A stretch of DNA of 9,080 bases from an uncultured Collinsella sp. (GCA_900752275.1 CAADUS010000045.1:1-9080), one strand, 5' to 3'. Counted from the stretch's first letter, positions 1 to 6,513 are shown. Translations and numbers: made by a program. Notes: a model not told the origin generated them from the letters alone.

Positions 1-1467
1 GAGCCCACTAACCACCTGGACCTCGAGAGCGTCCAGTGGCTGCGCGGCTTTATCGCCAACTACGACGGCGCCGTCCTCATCGTCAGCCACGACCGCGCCT
101 TCATGGACGCCTGCGTCGACCACGTCGCCGCGCTTGAGAACCGCCGCGTGACCACCTACACCGGCAACTACAGCAGCTACCTCAAGCAGCGCGAGGATAA
201 TCTGGAGCAGATGCGCGCCAAGCGTGCCGCGCAGGAGCGCGACATCGCCCACATGCAGGTCTTCGTCGACAAGTTCCGCTACAAGCCCACCAAGGCCGCC
301 CAGGCGCAGGAGCGCATCCGCAAGATCGAGCAGATCAAAAAGGAGCTCGTCATCCTGCCCGAGGGCCACAAGCACATCGACTTTAAGTTCCCCGACCCGC
401 CGCGCTCCGGCGATATGGTCGTGAGCCTGGAGGGAGTCTCCAAGTCCTACGGCGACAAGCACATCTACAGCGACATCGACCTCAAACTCTACCGCGGCGA
501 GCACGTGGCGCTCGTCGGTCCCAACGGCGCCGGCAAGTCCACCCTCATGAAGATCCTCGCCGGCCTGGAGCCGCCCACTACCGGCACGCGCGACCTGGGT
601 ACCAACGTGGGCATCGCCTACTATGCCCAGCATGCGCTCGAGGGCATGACCGAGTCCAACACCGCCTTGCAAGAGATCGACACTGTCACGCCCAAGTGGA
701 CCGTACCGCAGCAGCGCAGCCTGCTGGGCGCCTTCCTGTTTAGCGACAACGATTCCATCGAGAAGCAGGTTCGAGTCCTCTCCGGCGGCGAAAAGGCGCG
801 TCTGGCTCTGGCCAAGATGCTCGTGGCGCCCGAGGCGCTCCTGTGCCTAGACGAGCCCACCAACCACTTGGACATCGACTCGGTGGACATGCTCGAGAAC
901 GCTCTGCAAAACTTCCCCGGTACCATTGTGCTGATCAGCCACGACGAGCACTTGGTGCGCGCTGTGGCCAACCGCATCATCGACATCCGCGACGGCAAGG
1001 TCACGGTCTACGATGGCGACTACGACTACTACCTCTTCAAACGCGAGGACCTCGCTGCCCGCGCCGCCGCCGAGGCAGCAGGGGAGAGCGCACCTGCCGC
1101 GGCCAAGTCCACCAAAGCCAACGCCGCCCAGGCCAGCAGCCCAGCCGCGGCTCCCAAGCCTGCCGAGGGCAAAAAGACCAAGGAGCAAAAGCGCGCCGAG
1201 GCCCAGGCCCGTGCCGCGCTCAACAAAAAGCTCAAGGGCGTGCGCAACCAGCTCAAGAAGATCGAGACAGAGCTGGACAAAAAGCGTGCCCGCTATGACG
1301 AGCTTATGGAATTGATGGCAAGCGAAGAGCTTTATGCCGATCAGGACAAGTTCAACGCCGCGCTGGGGGAATATAACGGCCTTAAGCAAGAGCTGCCCAA
1401 GCTCGAGGACGAATGGCTGGAGCTTTCCACCCAGATCGAAGAGGAGACCGCGCGTGAACTCTCGTAA
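1..1467 (+). CDS. ABC-F family ATP-binding protein, 5' partial
   Basis: This is a soluble ABC-F ATPase with tandem nucleotide-binding domains and no membrane segment. The family acts on the ribosome, in translation regulation, rescue of stalled ribosomes or antibiotic protection. The reading frame is open from base 1, so the gene starts upstream; 488 residues are visible. The first residues are the end of the first Walker B region (EPTNHLD) followed by its H-loop (SHDR). An interdomain helical linker, the part that reaches the ribosomal P site in this family, follows at about residues 60-125. The second domain has Walker A GPNGAGKST at 173-181, the LSGGEK signature at about 260, Walker B LLCLDEPTNHLD at 280-291 with catalytic Glu285, and H-loop His314. 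After about residue 350 comes an Ala/Lys/Pro-rich segment and then a charged coiled coil to the C terminus, as in Uup-like members. Family assignment is firm. The subfamily and any resistance role cannot be decided here. Confidence 0.95.
   Translation, partial: EPTNHLDLESVQWLRGFIANYDGAVLIVSHDRAFMDACVDHVAALENRRVTTYTGNYSSYLKQREDNLEQMRAKRAAQERDIAHMQVFVDKFRYKPTKAAQAQERIRKIEQIKKELVILPEGHKHIDFKFPDPPRSGDMVVSLEGVSKSYGDKHIYSDIDLKLYRGEHVALVGPNGAGKSTLMKILAGLEPPTTGTRDLGTNVGIAYYAQHALEGMTESNTALQEIDTVTPKWTVPQQRSLLGAFLFSDNDSIEKQVRVLSGGEKARLALAKMLVAPEALLCLDEPTNHLDIDSVDMLENALQNFPGTIVLISHDEHLVRAVANRIIDIRDGKVTVYDGDYDYYLFKREDLAARAAAEAAGESAPAAAKSTKANAAQASSPAAAPKPAEGKKTKEQKRAEAQARAALNKKLKGVRNQLKKIETELDKKRARYDELMELMASEELYADQDKFNAALGEYNGLKQELPKLEDEWLELSTQIEEETARELS
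1441..1446 (+). promoter_or_regulatory. Ribosome binding site inside the ABC-F gene, for the 1454 GTG start
   Basis: GAGGAG lies 7 nt before the GTG at 1454 and within the last codons of the ABC-F gene. It favours this GTG over the in-frame ATG at 1484, which has no purine-rich stretch at the right distance. Its position suggests translational coupling to the ABC-F reading frame. Confidence 0.6.
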
Positions 1468-1750
1468 AGCCACCGCCGTGGCGATGAGCATCATAGCCAT
1501 CGCTTGTCGCATCTGCGGCATCTTTATGAGCGCGATGACCGTGCTGCTGTGCTTCAGCGGCCTCACCGCCAAGCTGCAGATCGTGGGCTTTGTCGTTGAG
1601 CTTTCGCGCGCCCTGCCGAGCGCCATCGCCGGCTACGGCGTTATCACCTCGCCCTTTGGCGGTGTCTTCCGCTTGGATTACGCCATCGTGGCCGTCATCC
1701 TGTTTGTGGCCGACTACCTGCTCACGCGCGCCTCGCGTCGCGTCCGCTAG
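1454..1750 (+). CDS. Small hydrophobic membrane protein, function unknown
   Basis: I do not recognise this family. The 98-residue product has a short basic N terminus (NSRK), a long hydrophobic stretch at about residues 6-37 broken by Arg19, a moderately hydrophobic middle (41-72) containing a Pro/Gly-rich turn near ITSPFGGVF, and a second clear membrane segment at about 76-90. It ends in a strongly basic tail (RASRRVR). By the positive-inside rule both termini are probably cytoplasmic. GTG 1454 was chosen because GAGGAG sits 7 nt upstream. The alternative ATG 1484 would remove ten residues and has no clear binding site. The gene overlaps the ABC-F end by 14 nt, and the M50 protease begins 9 nt after its stop, so the three are probably cotranscribed. 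It could assist or be a target of the protease, but that is inference from adjacency alone. Confidence 0.72.
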   Translation: MNSRKATAVAMSIIAIACRICGIFMSAMTVLLCFSGLTAKLQIVGFVVELSRALPSAIAGYGVITSPFGGVFRLDYAIVAVILFVADYLLTRASRRVR

Positions 1751-1759
1751 GGGAGCGCC

Positions 1760-2443
1760 ATGTCCAGCAGCTACCTCATGAACCTGCTCGCCAGCGCCGC
1801 CGCCGTCATCGTGGGCATCGTGATCCACGAGAGCGCGCACGCCGCCGCGGCCTGGGCACTCGGCGATAAGACGGCCCGTTCGCGCGGCCGCGTCTCGCTC
1901 AACCCGCTCAACCACATCGACCCGTTTGGCACCATTCTCTTGCCGCTGCTGATGCTCGCCGCCGGCGGCCCGGTGTTCGCCTTCGCCAAGCCCGTGCCCG
2001 TCTATCTCAACAACCTCAAGCACCCCAAGCGCGACGAGGTCCTGGTGAGCGTGGCCGGCCCCGCATCGAACATTGCGCTGGCATGCCTTGCGGCCGCTCT
2101 CATGCACGCGACATACGGCAACCTCTACACCAGCATGTCCTTTGCTGTGGCTTCCCAAATCATGAACTTCGGTGCCACCTTTATTGTGGTCAACCTGTCG
2201 CTCGCGTTCTTTAACCTCATTCCGATTCCGCCACTCGACGGCTCGTCGATCATCGTGCCGTTCCTCAAAGGCAAAGCGCTCTCTAACTACTACCGCCTGC
2301 AGCAATACGCCATGCCCATCCTCATCCTGGTGCTGTACCTGTTGCCTATGTGGACCGGCATCGACGTGATTGGACGGTATTTCGACGTTACCGTGTATCC
2401 GCTGGCCGAGTGGCTGCTCAACTTCGCAATCGCCGGCATCTAA
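1760..2443 (+). CDS. Site-2 protease family (M50) intramembrane zinc metalloprotease
   Basis: This is a polytopic membrane metalloprotease of the S2P/M50 family, which cuts substrates within or near the membrane. The zinc-binding and catalytic motif HESAH is at residues 23-27 in the first membrane segment (His23, Glu24, His27). The third zinc ligand motif, N-x2-P-x4-LDG, is at 152-161 with Asp160. Between them are the conserved stretch GRVSLNPLNHIDPFGT (43-58) and the AGPASN segment (99-104). Hydrophobic segments fall near 10-33, 57-76, 94-116, 128-158 and 184-199. At 227 residues it is a short form without a PDZ or CBS domain, unlike RseP or SpoIVFB. The ATG follows GGGAG at 1751-1755. Short M50 genes beside scpA are a known arrangement in Gram-positive and Thermotoga-type genomes, but their substrate is generally unknown and cannot be read here. 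Confidence 0.93.
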   Translation: MSSSYLMNLLASAAAVIVGIVIHESAHAAAAWALGDKTARSRGRVSLNPLNHIDPFGTILLPLLMLAAGGPVFAFAKPVPVYLNNLKHPKRDEVLVSVAGPASNIALACLAAALMHATYGNLYTSMSFAVASQIMNFGATFIVVNLSLAFFNLIPIPPLDGSSIIVPFLKGKALSNYYRLQQYAMPILILVLYLLPMWTGIDVIGRYFDVTVYPLAEWLLNFAIAGI

Positions 2444-2527
2444 GGTAAACTTACAGGTCGACCGTGCAAAACGGTCGCAACATGCACCCAAACCGCGCCG
2501 CGAAGGCGCCGTCAAAGGAGGTCGAAG
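2444..2527 (+). other. 84-nt spacer with two small hairpins before scpA
   Basis: This non-coding spacer lies between the protease and scpA. It holds a perfect 7-bp inverted repeat (CGACCGT at 2459-2465, loop GCAAA, ACGGTCG at 2471-2477) and a second 5-bp one (GCGCC at 2495-2499, loop GCGAA, GGCGC at 2505-2509). Neither is followed by a T-run, so an ordinary intrinsic terminator is not supported. The second ends 4 nt before the scpA ribosome binding site and could affect initiation. I see no convincing -35/-10 pair in the spacer. Confidence 0.5.
2514..2522 (+). promoter_or_regulatory. Strong ribosome binding site of scpA
   Basis: AAAGGAGGT is a near-perfect match to the anti-Shine-Dalgarno sequence and lies 5 nt before ATG 2528. 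It fixes the scpA start and suggests efficient initiation independent of the upstream gene. Confidence 0.85.
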
Positions 2528-3337
2528 ATGTCGTATCGCGTGTCGACGCAGGTCTACAGCGGACCGTTCGACCTGCTGCTGCAGCTGGTAACCCGCCAAA
2601 AAGTTGATATCGGAGCCATCTCGATCAGCGAGGTGGCCGAGCAATACCTGGCCGAGGCCGAGCGCATCGAGGCGCTGGACCTGGACGTGGCGAGCGACTT
2701 TTTGCTGGTCGCGGCAACCCTTTTGGACATCAAGGCCGCCTCGCTGGTGCCCCAGGAGGCCCCGCGCAAGACAGACGACGATGACGAGGATGACGATGAG
2801 CTCGAGGAGCTCAGTGCGCTCGACGGCGACGCCCTGCGCGAGGTCCTGATCCAGCGTCTGATCGCCTACAAGCAGTTTAAGGGCGCGGCGGCAGCCCTTG
2901 GCGCGCGTATGCAGGCCGAGAGCCGCATGCATCCGCGCGTGGCCGGCCCCGACCCCGAGTTCCTAGGCCTTATGCCCGACTATCTGGCCGGCATTACCCT
3001 GCGCGGCCTCGCCGTCATCTGCGCCGACCTGGATGGCAAACGCCAGACCTTCCTGCTGGAGGCCGAGCACGTGGCACCGCATCGCGTGCCGCTCGACCTG
3101 ACGGTGGCCTCGGTCGACCGCTTTACCATGGCACACCAAACCTGCACCTTCCGCGAGCTGCTGGACGGCGACGCCACCACCGAGCAGCTCGTTGTCACCT
3201 TCCTGGCCATGCTAGAGCTTGCCAAGCGCGGCTCGCTTACGCTAAGCCAGGACGAGATCTTTGGAACCATTCAAATCAACCGCGTCGAGGGCGCCGAGGC
3301 ATACGTGCCTGGCGAGGGCCCCGAGCTCACCGAATAG
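2528..3337 (+). CDS. scpA: Segregation and condensation protein A (kleisin)
   Basis: ScpA is the kleisin subunit of the SMC-ScpAB condensin. It bridges the SMC heads and binds ScpB, and the complex compacts and segregates newly replicated chromosomes at the nucleoid. The 269-residue product has the typical N-terminal SMC-binding region (YSGPFDLLLQLV at about 10-21, then the KVDIGAISISEVAEQYL helix) followed by the SDFLLVAATLLDIKA helix. A strongly acidic linker comes at residues 83-94 (Asp/Glu run). The C-terminal winged helix at about 205-262 includes the FLAMLELAKRGSLTLSQDEIFG stretch. Length fits the family (about 240-280). The start is set by AAAGGAGGT at the right distance. scpB follows after 11 nt, as is usual, so the two partners are made together. 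The acidic linker is longer than I would expect from Bacillus ScpA, but linkers in this family vary. Confidence 0.96.
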   Translation: MSYRVSTQVYSGPFDLLLQLVTRQKVDIGAISISEVAEQYLAEAERIEALDLDVASDFLLVAATLLDIKAASLVPQEAPRKTDDDDEDDDELEELSALDGDALREVLIQRLIAYKQFKGAAAALGARMQAESRMHPRVAGPDPEFLGLMPDYLAGITLRGLAVICADLDGKRQTFLLEAEHVAPHRVPLDLTVASVDRFTMAHQTCTFRELLDGDATTEQLVVTFLAMLELAKRGSLTLSQDEIFGTIQINRVEGAEAYVPGEGPELTE

Positions 3338-3348
3338 GAGCGGCAACC

Positions 3349-4068
3349 ATGTCAACCCTTTCCACGCTGGAGGCAAACAGCCTCAAAGGCGCCCTCGAGG
3401 CGCTGCTGCTGGTGTCGAGCGACCCCGTGAGCGCACCCGCGCTGGCAGCTGCGCTGGATATCGCCCCGGGCGAGTGCGCGTCGCTTTTGGCCGAGCTCAA
3501 GGTTGAGTACGAAGAGGCCAACCGCGGCTTTCAGCTGCGCGAGGTCGCCGGTGGCTGGCGCCTGTTTACACACCCCGCCTACCATGATGTGGTCGAGGCC
3601 TACGTGCTGAGCTGGGACACGCAAAAGCTGTCTCAGGCGGCGCTTGAGACCCTGGCCGTCATCGCCTACCACCAGCCCGTCACGCGCGAGGTGGTCAAGG
3701 GCATCCGCGGCGTCAACTCCGACGGCGTCATCGCGTCGCTCGTGGATAAGGGCCTGGTGCGCGAACTCGGCCGCGACCCCGAGCGCGGTCAGGCCATCAT
3801 CTACGGCACGACCAACGCCTTCTTGGAAAAGTTCGGCCTGCGCTCCACCCGGGACCTGCCCGATCTGGAGCAGTTTGCCCCCGACGAGCAGTCGCGCCAG
3901 TTTATCCGCGAGCGCCTGAGCGGCCGCAGAATTCAGTCCACGCTCGAGGAGCAGGCCGAGGACCTGGACGAAGAGCGCGAACTGATCGATACCGATGTTG
4001 AGGACACCGATGGCGATGAGCTTCTGCCCACAGGTGTTACCTCGGAGGACATGCATGACGAGGACTAA
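3349..4068 (+). CDS. scpB: Segregation and condensation protein B
   Basis: ScpB is the winged-helix partner that dimerises and binds the central part of ScpA in the SMC condensin. The 239-residue product has a first winged helix at about 11-88 (LEALLLVSSDPVSAPALAAAL) and a second at about 93-168. The second contains the family hallmark TLAVIAYHQPVTR at 101-113, then GIRGVNSDGVIASLVDKGLV (118-137), a GRDPERGQAIIYGTT wing (141-155) and FLEKFGL. After about residue 175 is a less conserved, acidic C-terminal tail (many Asp/Glu from 200 to 239). The ATG is preceded by AGGAG at 3336-3340, which overlaps the scpA stop codon region. The 3' end overlaps the rluB start by 14 nt. Confidence 0.96.
   Translation: MSTLSTLEANSLKGALEALLLVSSDPVSAPALAAALDIAPGECASLLAELKVEYEEANRGFQLREVAGGWRLFTHPAYHDVVEAYVLSWDTQKLSQAALETLAVIAYHQPVTREVVKGIRGVNSDGVIASLVDKGLVRELGRDPERGQAIIYGTTNAFLEKFGLRSTRDLPDLEQFAPDEQSRQFIRERLSGRRIQSTLEEQAEDLDEERELIDTDVEDTDGDELLPTGVTSEDMHDED
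4044..4048 (+). promoter_or_regulatory. Ribosome binding site for the rluB start at 4055
   Basis: GGAGG lies within the last scpB codons, 6 nt before ATG 4055. It supports 4055 over the upstream in-frame ATG 3995 (deep in scpB) and over the internal ATG 4151 that begins the S4 domain. Confidence 0.65.
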
Positions 4069-5026
4069 CGAAGCAGGGGAAACGCGCATCGCAAGCGTCG
4101 CGGGCGCCACAACGCCCGCAGGCGACGCCCAGCCCGTCTACCCGCACACCATGCGCCTGCAGCGCTTTTTGGCGCGCGCGGGCGTAGCGAGTCGACGCGG
4201 CTCGGAGGACCTGATGACCGCCGGCCGCGTGACCGTCAACGGCCAGATTGCGACCGAGCTGGGCACCAAGGTCGACGTCGACCGCGACCATATCGAGGTC
4301 GACGGCATGCCCGTCAAGCTCAACCAGGGTGCCGTGTACCTGATGCTCTACAAGCCGACCGGCTACCTCACCACCATGAGCGATCCGCAGGAACGCCCCT
4401 GCGTGGCCGACCTGGTCCCGCGCGACCGCTTTCCGGGGCTGTTCCCGGTTGGTCGCCTAGACCGCGACACCACGGGCCTTTTGCTCTTTACCACCGACGG
4501 CGACCTGTCGCAGGACCTGCTGCACCCCAGCAAGCACGTCTACAAGACCTACCAGGCGCTCGTTGACGGCCACCTGACCGATCGCGACTTGGAACCACTC
4601 CGTCACGGCATCGAGCTCGATGACGGCCTGTGCCAGCCGGCGATCTGCCGTGTCATTAACGCTCGTGAGGCCGAGGCCGTGGCTCCGCAAGGCGTAAAGC
4701 CCGGCACCACCGCCGTGGAGGTCATTATCCGAGAAGGTCGCAAGAACCAGGTTAAGCGCATGCTGAGCAAGATCCACCACCCGGTGATCCGTCTGCACCG
4801 CTGCAACTTTGCCGGCCTGGAACTCAAGGACGTGGCCAAGGGCTCGTGGCGCGAGCTCACCGACTGCGAGGTGCAAATCCTGAAGGCCGGCGGCATCCCG
4901 CCCAAGCAGGCCGGCTCCAAGCGCGGCGCCGCGCCGGCAACCAACACCGCGAGTCGCACGCGTCACCACGGCAGCCACGGCTCCGCGCCCAAGCGCAACA
5001 CCTACCGCGAGCGCTACACGAGCTAG
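4055..5026 (+). CDS. rluB: 23S rRNA pseudouridine synthase, RluB/RsuA family
   Basis: This enzyme converts a uridine in 23S rRNA to pseudouridine; RluB modifies the helix 90-92 region (U2605 in E. coli numbering). The 323-residue product has an S4 RNA-binding domain starting at residue 33 (MRLQRFLARAGVASRR) and the catalytic domain from about residue 95. Catalytic Asp136 lies in GRLDRDTTGLLLFTTDGDL. The later motifs TAVEVIIREGRKNQVKRML and IHHPVIRLHRCNFAGL are typical of the RsuA/RluB/E/F subfamily. The start at 4055 gives a 32-residue extension ahead of the S4 domain, rich in Ala/Thr and of no recognised function. About 46 residues at the C terminus form a basic, His/Arg/Ser-rich low-complexity tail that probably contacts RNA. 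RluB rather than RsuA is favoured because the gene follows scpAB, as it often does in Gram-positive bacteria. Exact target specificity is inferred. Confidence 0.92.
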   Translation: MTRTNEAGETRIASVAGATTPAGDAQPVYPHTMRLQRFLARAGVASRRGSEDLMTAGRVTVNGQIATELGTKVDVDRDHIEVDGMPVKLNQGAVYLMLYKPTGYLTTMSDPQERPCVADLVPRDRFPGLFPVGRLDRDTTGLLLFTTDGDLSQDLLHPSKHVYKTYQALVDGHLTDRDLEPLRHGIELDDGLCQPAICRVINAREAEAVAPQGVKPGTTAVEVIIREGRKNQVKRMLSKIHHPVIRLHRCNFAGLELKDVAKGSWRELTDCEVQILKAGGIPPKQAGSKRGAAPATNTASRTRHHGSHGSAPKRNTYRERYTS

Positions 5027-5092
5027 GCAACCCGCCAAGCTGCAGCGCCTGCGTCCCATACTAGCACGTTAACCACCGAAAGGAAGCATTGT
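5027..5092 (+). other. 66-nt spacer between rluB and cmk
   Basis: This is the second longest spacer in the window and somewhat richer in AT near its right end. It contains a palindrome GCTGCAGC (5039-5046), a weak 4-bp GCAG/CTGC inverted repeat, and a CATACT hexamer (5057-5062) that matches 4 of 6 bases of a -10 box but has no good -35 partner 16-18 nt upstream. There is no terminator with a T-run. AAAGGA at 5079-5084, 8 nt before ATG 5093, is the cmk ribosome binding site. A promoter here is possible but not shown. Confidence 0.45.
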
Positions 5093-5779
5093 ATGATCGT
5101 CGCCATCGACGGCCCCGCCGGTTCCGGCAAGTCCACTATCGCCAAGGAGATAGCCCGCCAGCTGGGCTTTAACAAGCTCGACACGGGCGCTATGTACCGC
5201 GCCGTCACCTTCGCCGCGCTCGATCGCGGCATCGACCTGGACGACGAGGCGGCCATCGACGCCCTCGCCGAGCAGATCGAGATCCGCTTTACCAACGGTA
5301 CCGGCGAGGACACGCGCCTGACCATCGACGGCAAGGACGCCTCGGCCGCCATCCGCACTCCGCAGGTGGACGCCAACGTCTCCAAGGTCTCGGCCTACCC
5401 GGGCGTGCGCGCCGCCATGCTCATCCATCAGCGCCGCGCCGCCGAAGACCACGACATTGTCGCCGAGGGTCGCGACATCGGCACCGTCGTATTCCCCAAC
5501 GCGCAGGTCAAGGTGTTCCTGACCGCCGACCCGCGCGAACGCGCCCGTCGCCGCGTGCTGCAGCGCCACCAAAACGACGCCCAGCCGCTCACCGAAGAGC
5601 AGCTCGAGGCAGAGGTCGACGAGACCCTCGACACCCTCAAGCAGCGCGATAAGCTCGACAGCAGCCGCCAGGTCGCGCCGCTCGTTCCCGCCGAGGACGC
5701 CGTGCACGTCGACTCCACCGCCCACACCATCGATGAGGTCGTCTCGATCATCGAGGACCTCATCAACCAAAGGAGGTAG
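5093..5779 (+). CDS. cmk: Cytidylate kinase
   Basis: Cmk transfers phosphate from ATP to CMP or dCMP, giving CDP/dCDP for nucleic acid and CDP-lipid synthesis in the cytoplasm. The 228-residue product matches the usual length of about 220-230. It has the P-loop GPAGSGKST at 7-15, the NMP-binding DTGAMYRAVT at 30-39, the family motif EGRDIGTVVFP at 125-135, lid residues DPRERARRR at 146-154, and the RDKLDSSR motif at 185-192 that binds the cytidine nucleotide. The ATG is preceded by AAAGGA. The last three codons (QRR) are formed by the ribosome binding site of the next gene, so cmk and plsC are tightly linked. CDP-diacylglycerol formation downstream of PlsC uses CTP, so the pairing is metabolically sensible. 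Confidence 0.97.
   Translation: MIVAIDGPAGSGKSTIAKEIARQLGFNKLDTGAMYRAVTFAALDRGIDLDDEAAIDALAEQIEIRFTNGTGEDTRLTIDGKDASAAIRTPQVDANVSKVSAYPGVRAAMLIHQRRAAEDHDIVAEGRDIGTVVFPNAQVKVFLTADPRERARRRVLQRHQNDAQPLTEEQLEAEVDETLDTLKQRDKLDSSRQVAPLVPAEDAVHVDSTAHTIDEVVSIIEDLINQRR
5769..5777 (+). promoter_or_regulatory. plsC ribosome binding site overlapping the cmk stop codon
   Basis: AAAGGAGGT runs from the last cmk codons into its TAG stop (5777-5779) and lies 5 nt before ATG 5783. A ribosome ending cmk covers this site, so coupled translation is likely. Confidence 0.8.
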
Positions 5780-5782
5780 CCC

Positions 5783-6511
5783 ATGCGCCTGTTTAAGCAG
5801 ACGCCCGAGGATTACTACAACGCCCCCTACGACGAGTTCCCGGCGCTCATCCGCGGCACCGTCTTCGTGGTCATGGCAATCCTTTGGGCATTCTCCAAGC
5901 TCATGTGGCGCTGGAAGGTCGAGGACGCGGACCTGCTGTTTGAGCGCCAGGAAGGCCGCGGCAGCGTGGTCATCTGCAACCACACCTCGATGGCCGAGCT
6001 CCTGGCTGTAGAGACGGCGCTGTTCTTCGGCGGCCGCCGCATCCGCCCCATCTTTAAATCCGAGTTTGCCAAGACCAAGATTGTGCGCTGGGCCTTTAGC
6101 CGCGTGGGCGGCATTCCCGTCGAGCGTGGCACTGCCGACATGAAGTGTCTGCACGCCGCTCAACATGCACTGCAGCGCGGTGAAGACGTCCTGATCTTCC
6201 CCGAGGGCACGCGCATCCGCTCGCGCGAGATCAAACCCGAAGTCCACGGCGGCTTTGCGCTCATCGCTCAGATGGGCAAGGCGCCCGTCAACCCACTCGC
6301 CATTTGTGGTTGGTCCGATATTACGCCTAAGGGCAAAAAGCTCATGCGCCCCAAAAAATGCTGGATCCGTGCCGGCAAGGCCATCTCGCTTTCCGATGCT
6401 CCGGCCGAGCTCAAGCGCAAGGAACGCCTGGCATGGTTTGAGTCCGAAGCCATGAATCGCGTCTACGCCATGCGCGATGACCTTTGCGCCGAGCACCCGG
6501 GCAGGTTCTAG
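5783..6511 (+). CDS. plsC: 1-acyl-sn-glycerol-3-phosphate acyltransferase, PlsC/LPLAT family
   Basis: PlsC-type enzymes add the second acyl chain to lysophosphatidic acid, giving phosphatidic acid at the cytoplasmic membrane. The 242-residue product has an N-terminal hydrophobic anchor at about 22-42. Block I is NHTSMAE with His67 and Glu72; the family consensus is HX4D, so the acidic charge-relay residue is Glu instead of Asp. Block II is GGIPVERG (109-116), block III is FPEGTR (139-144), and a VNPLAICG stretch represents block IV. All other blocks look intact, so the gene is probably functional. The substitution may be lineage-typical. The gene lies between cmk and ispH, an order also common in Clostridia. 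The start is set by AAAGGAGGT. Its exact role (main LPA acyltransferase or another lysophospholipid acyltransferase) is not certain. Confidence 0.88.
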   Translation: MRLFKQTPEDYYNAPYDEFPALIRGTVFVVMAILWAFSKLMWRWKVEDADLLFERQEGRGSVVICNHTSMAELLAVETALFFGGRRIRPIFKSEFAKTKIVRWAFSRVGGIPVERGTADMKCLHAAQHALQRGEDVLIFPEGTRIRSREIKPEVHGGFALIAQMGKAPVNPLAICGWSDITPKGKKLMRPKKCWIRAGKAISLSDAPAELKRKERLAWFESEAMNRVYAMRDDLCAEHPGRF

Positions 6512-6513
6512 CC

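Noticed and set aside
1..1467. ABC-F gene as an antibiotic resistance determinant
   Set aside because: Most ABC-F proteins are not resistance factors, the context is housekeeping, and the first domain and the start are outside the window.
2459..2477. 7-bp hairpin as an intrinsic terminator
   Set aside because: No T-run follows the stem (next bases are CAACATG), so termination is not supported. It is kept only as an unexplained hairpin.
1382..2932. Long open frame on the - strand (516 codons)
   Set aside because: It runs antisense across the small membrane protein, the protease and the start of scpA. It has no recognisable domain, is rich in His/Gln/Arg/Gly, and is explained by the strong third-position G/C bias of the real genes.
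3995..4054. Earlier ATG for rluB
   Set aside because: It would lie 74 nt inside scpB without a better binding site, while GGAGG at 4044-4048 fits ATG 4055.
6350..6360. CCC AAA AAA stretch in plsC as a programmed frameshift site
   Set aside because: The phasing does not match the usual X XXY YYZ slippery heptamer, the zero frame gives a complete family-like protein, and no alternative frame of interest follows.
5069..6496. Long open frame on the - strand (475 codons)
   Set aside because: It is antisense to cmk and plsC, both of which have complete family motifs on the + strand. Its own product looks like a codon-bias shadow.
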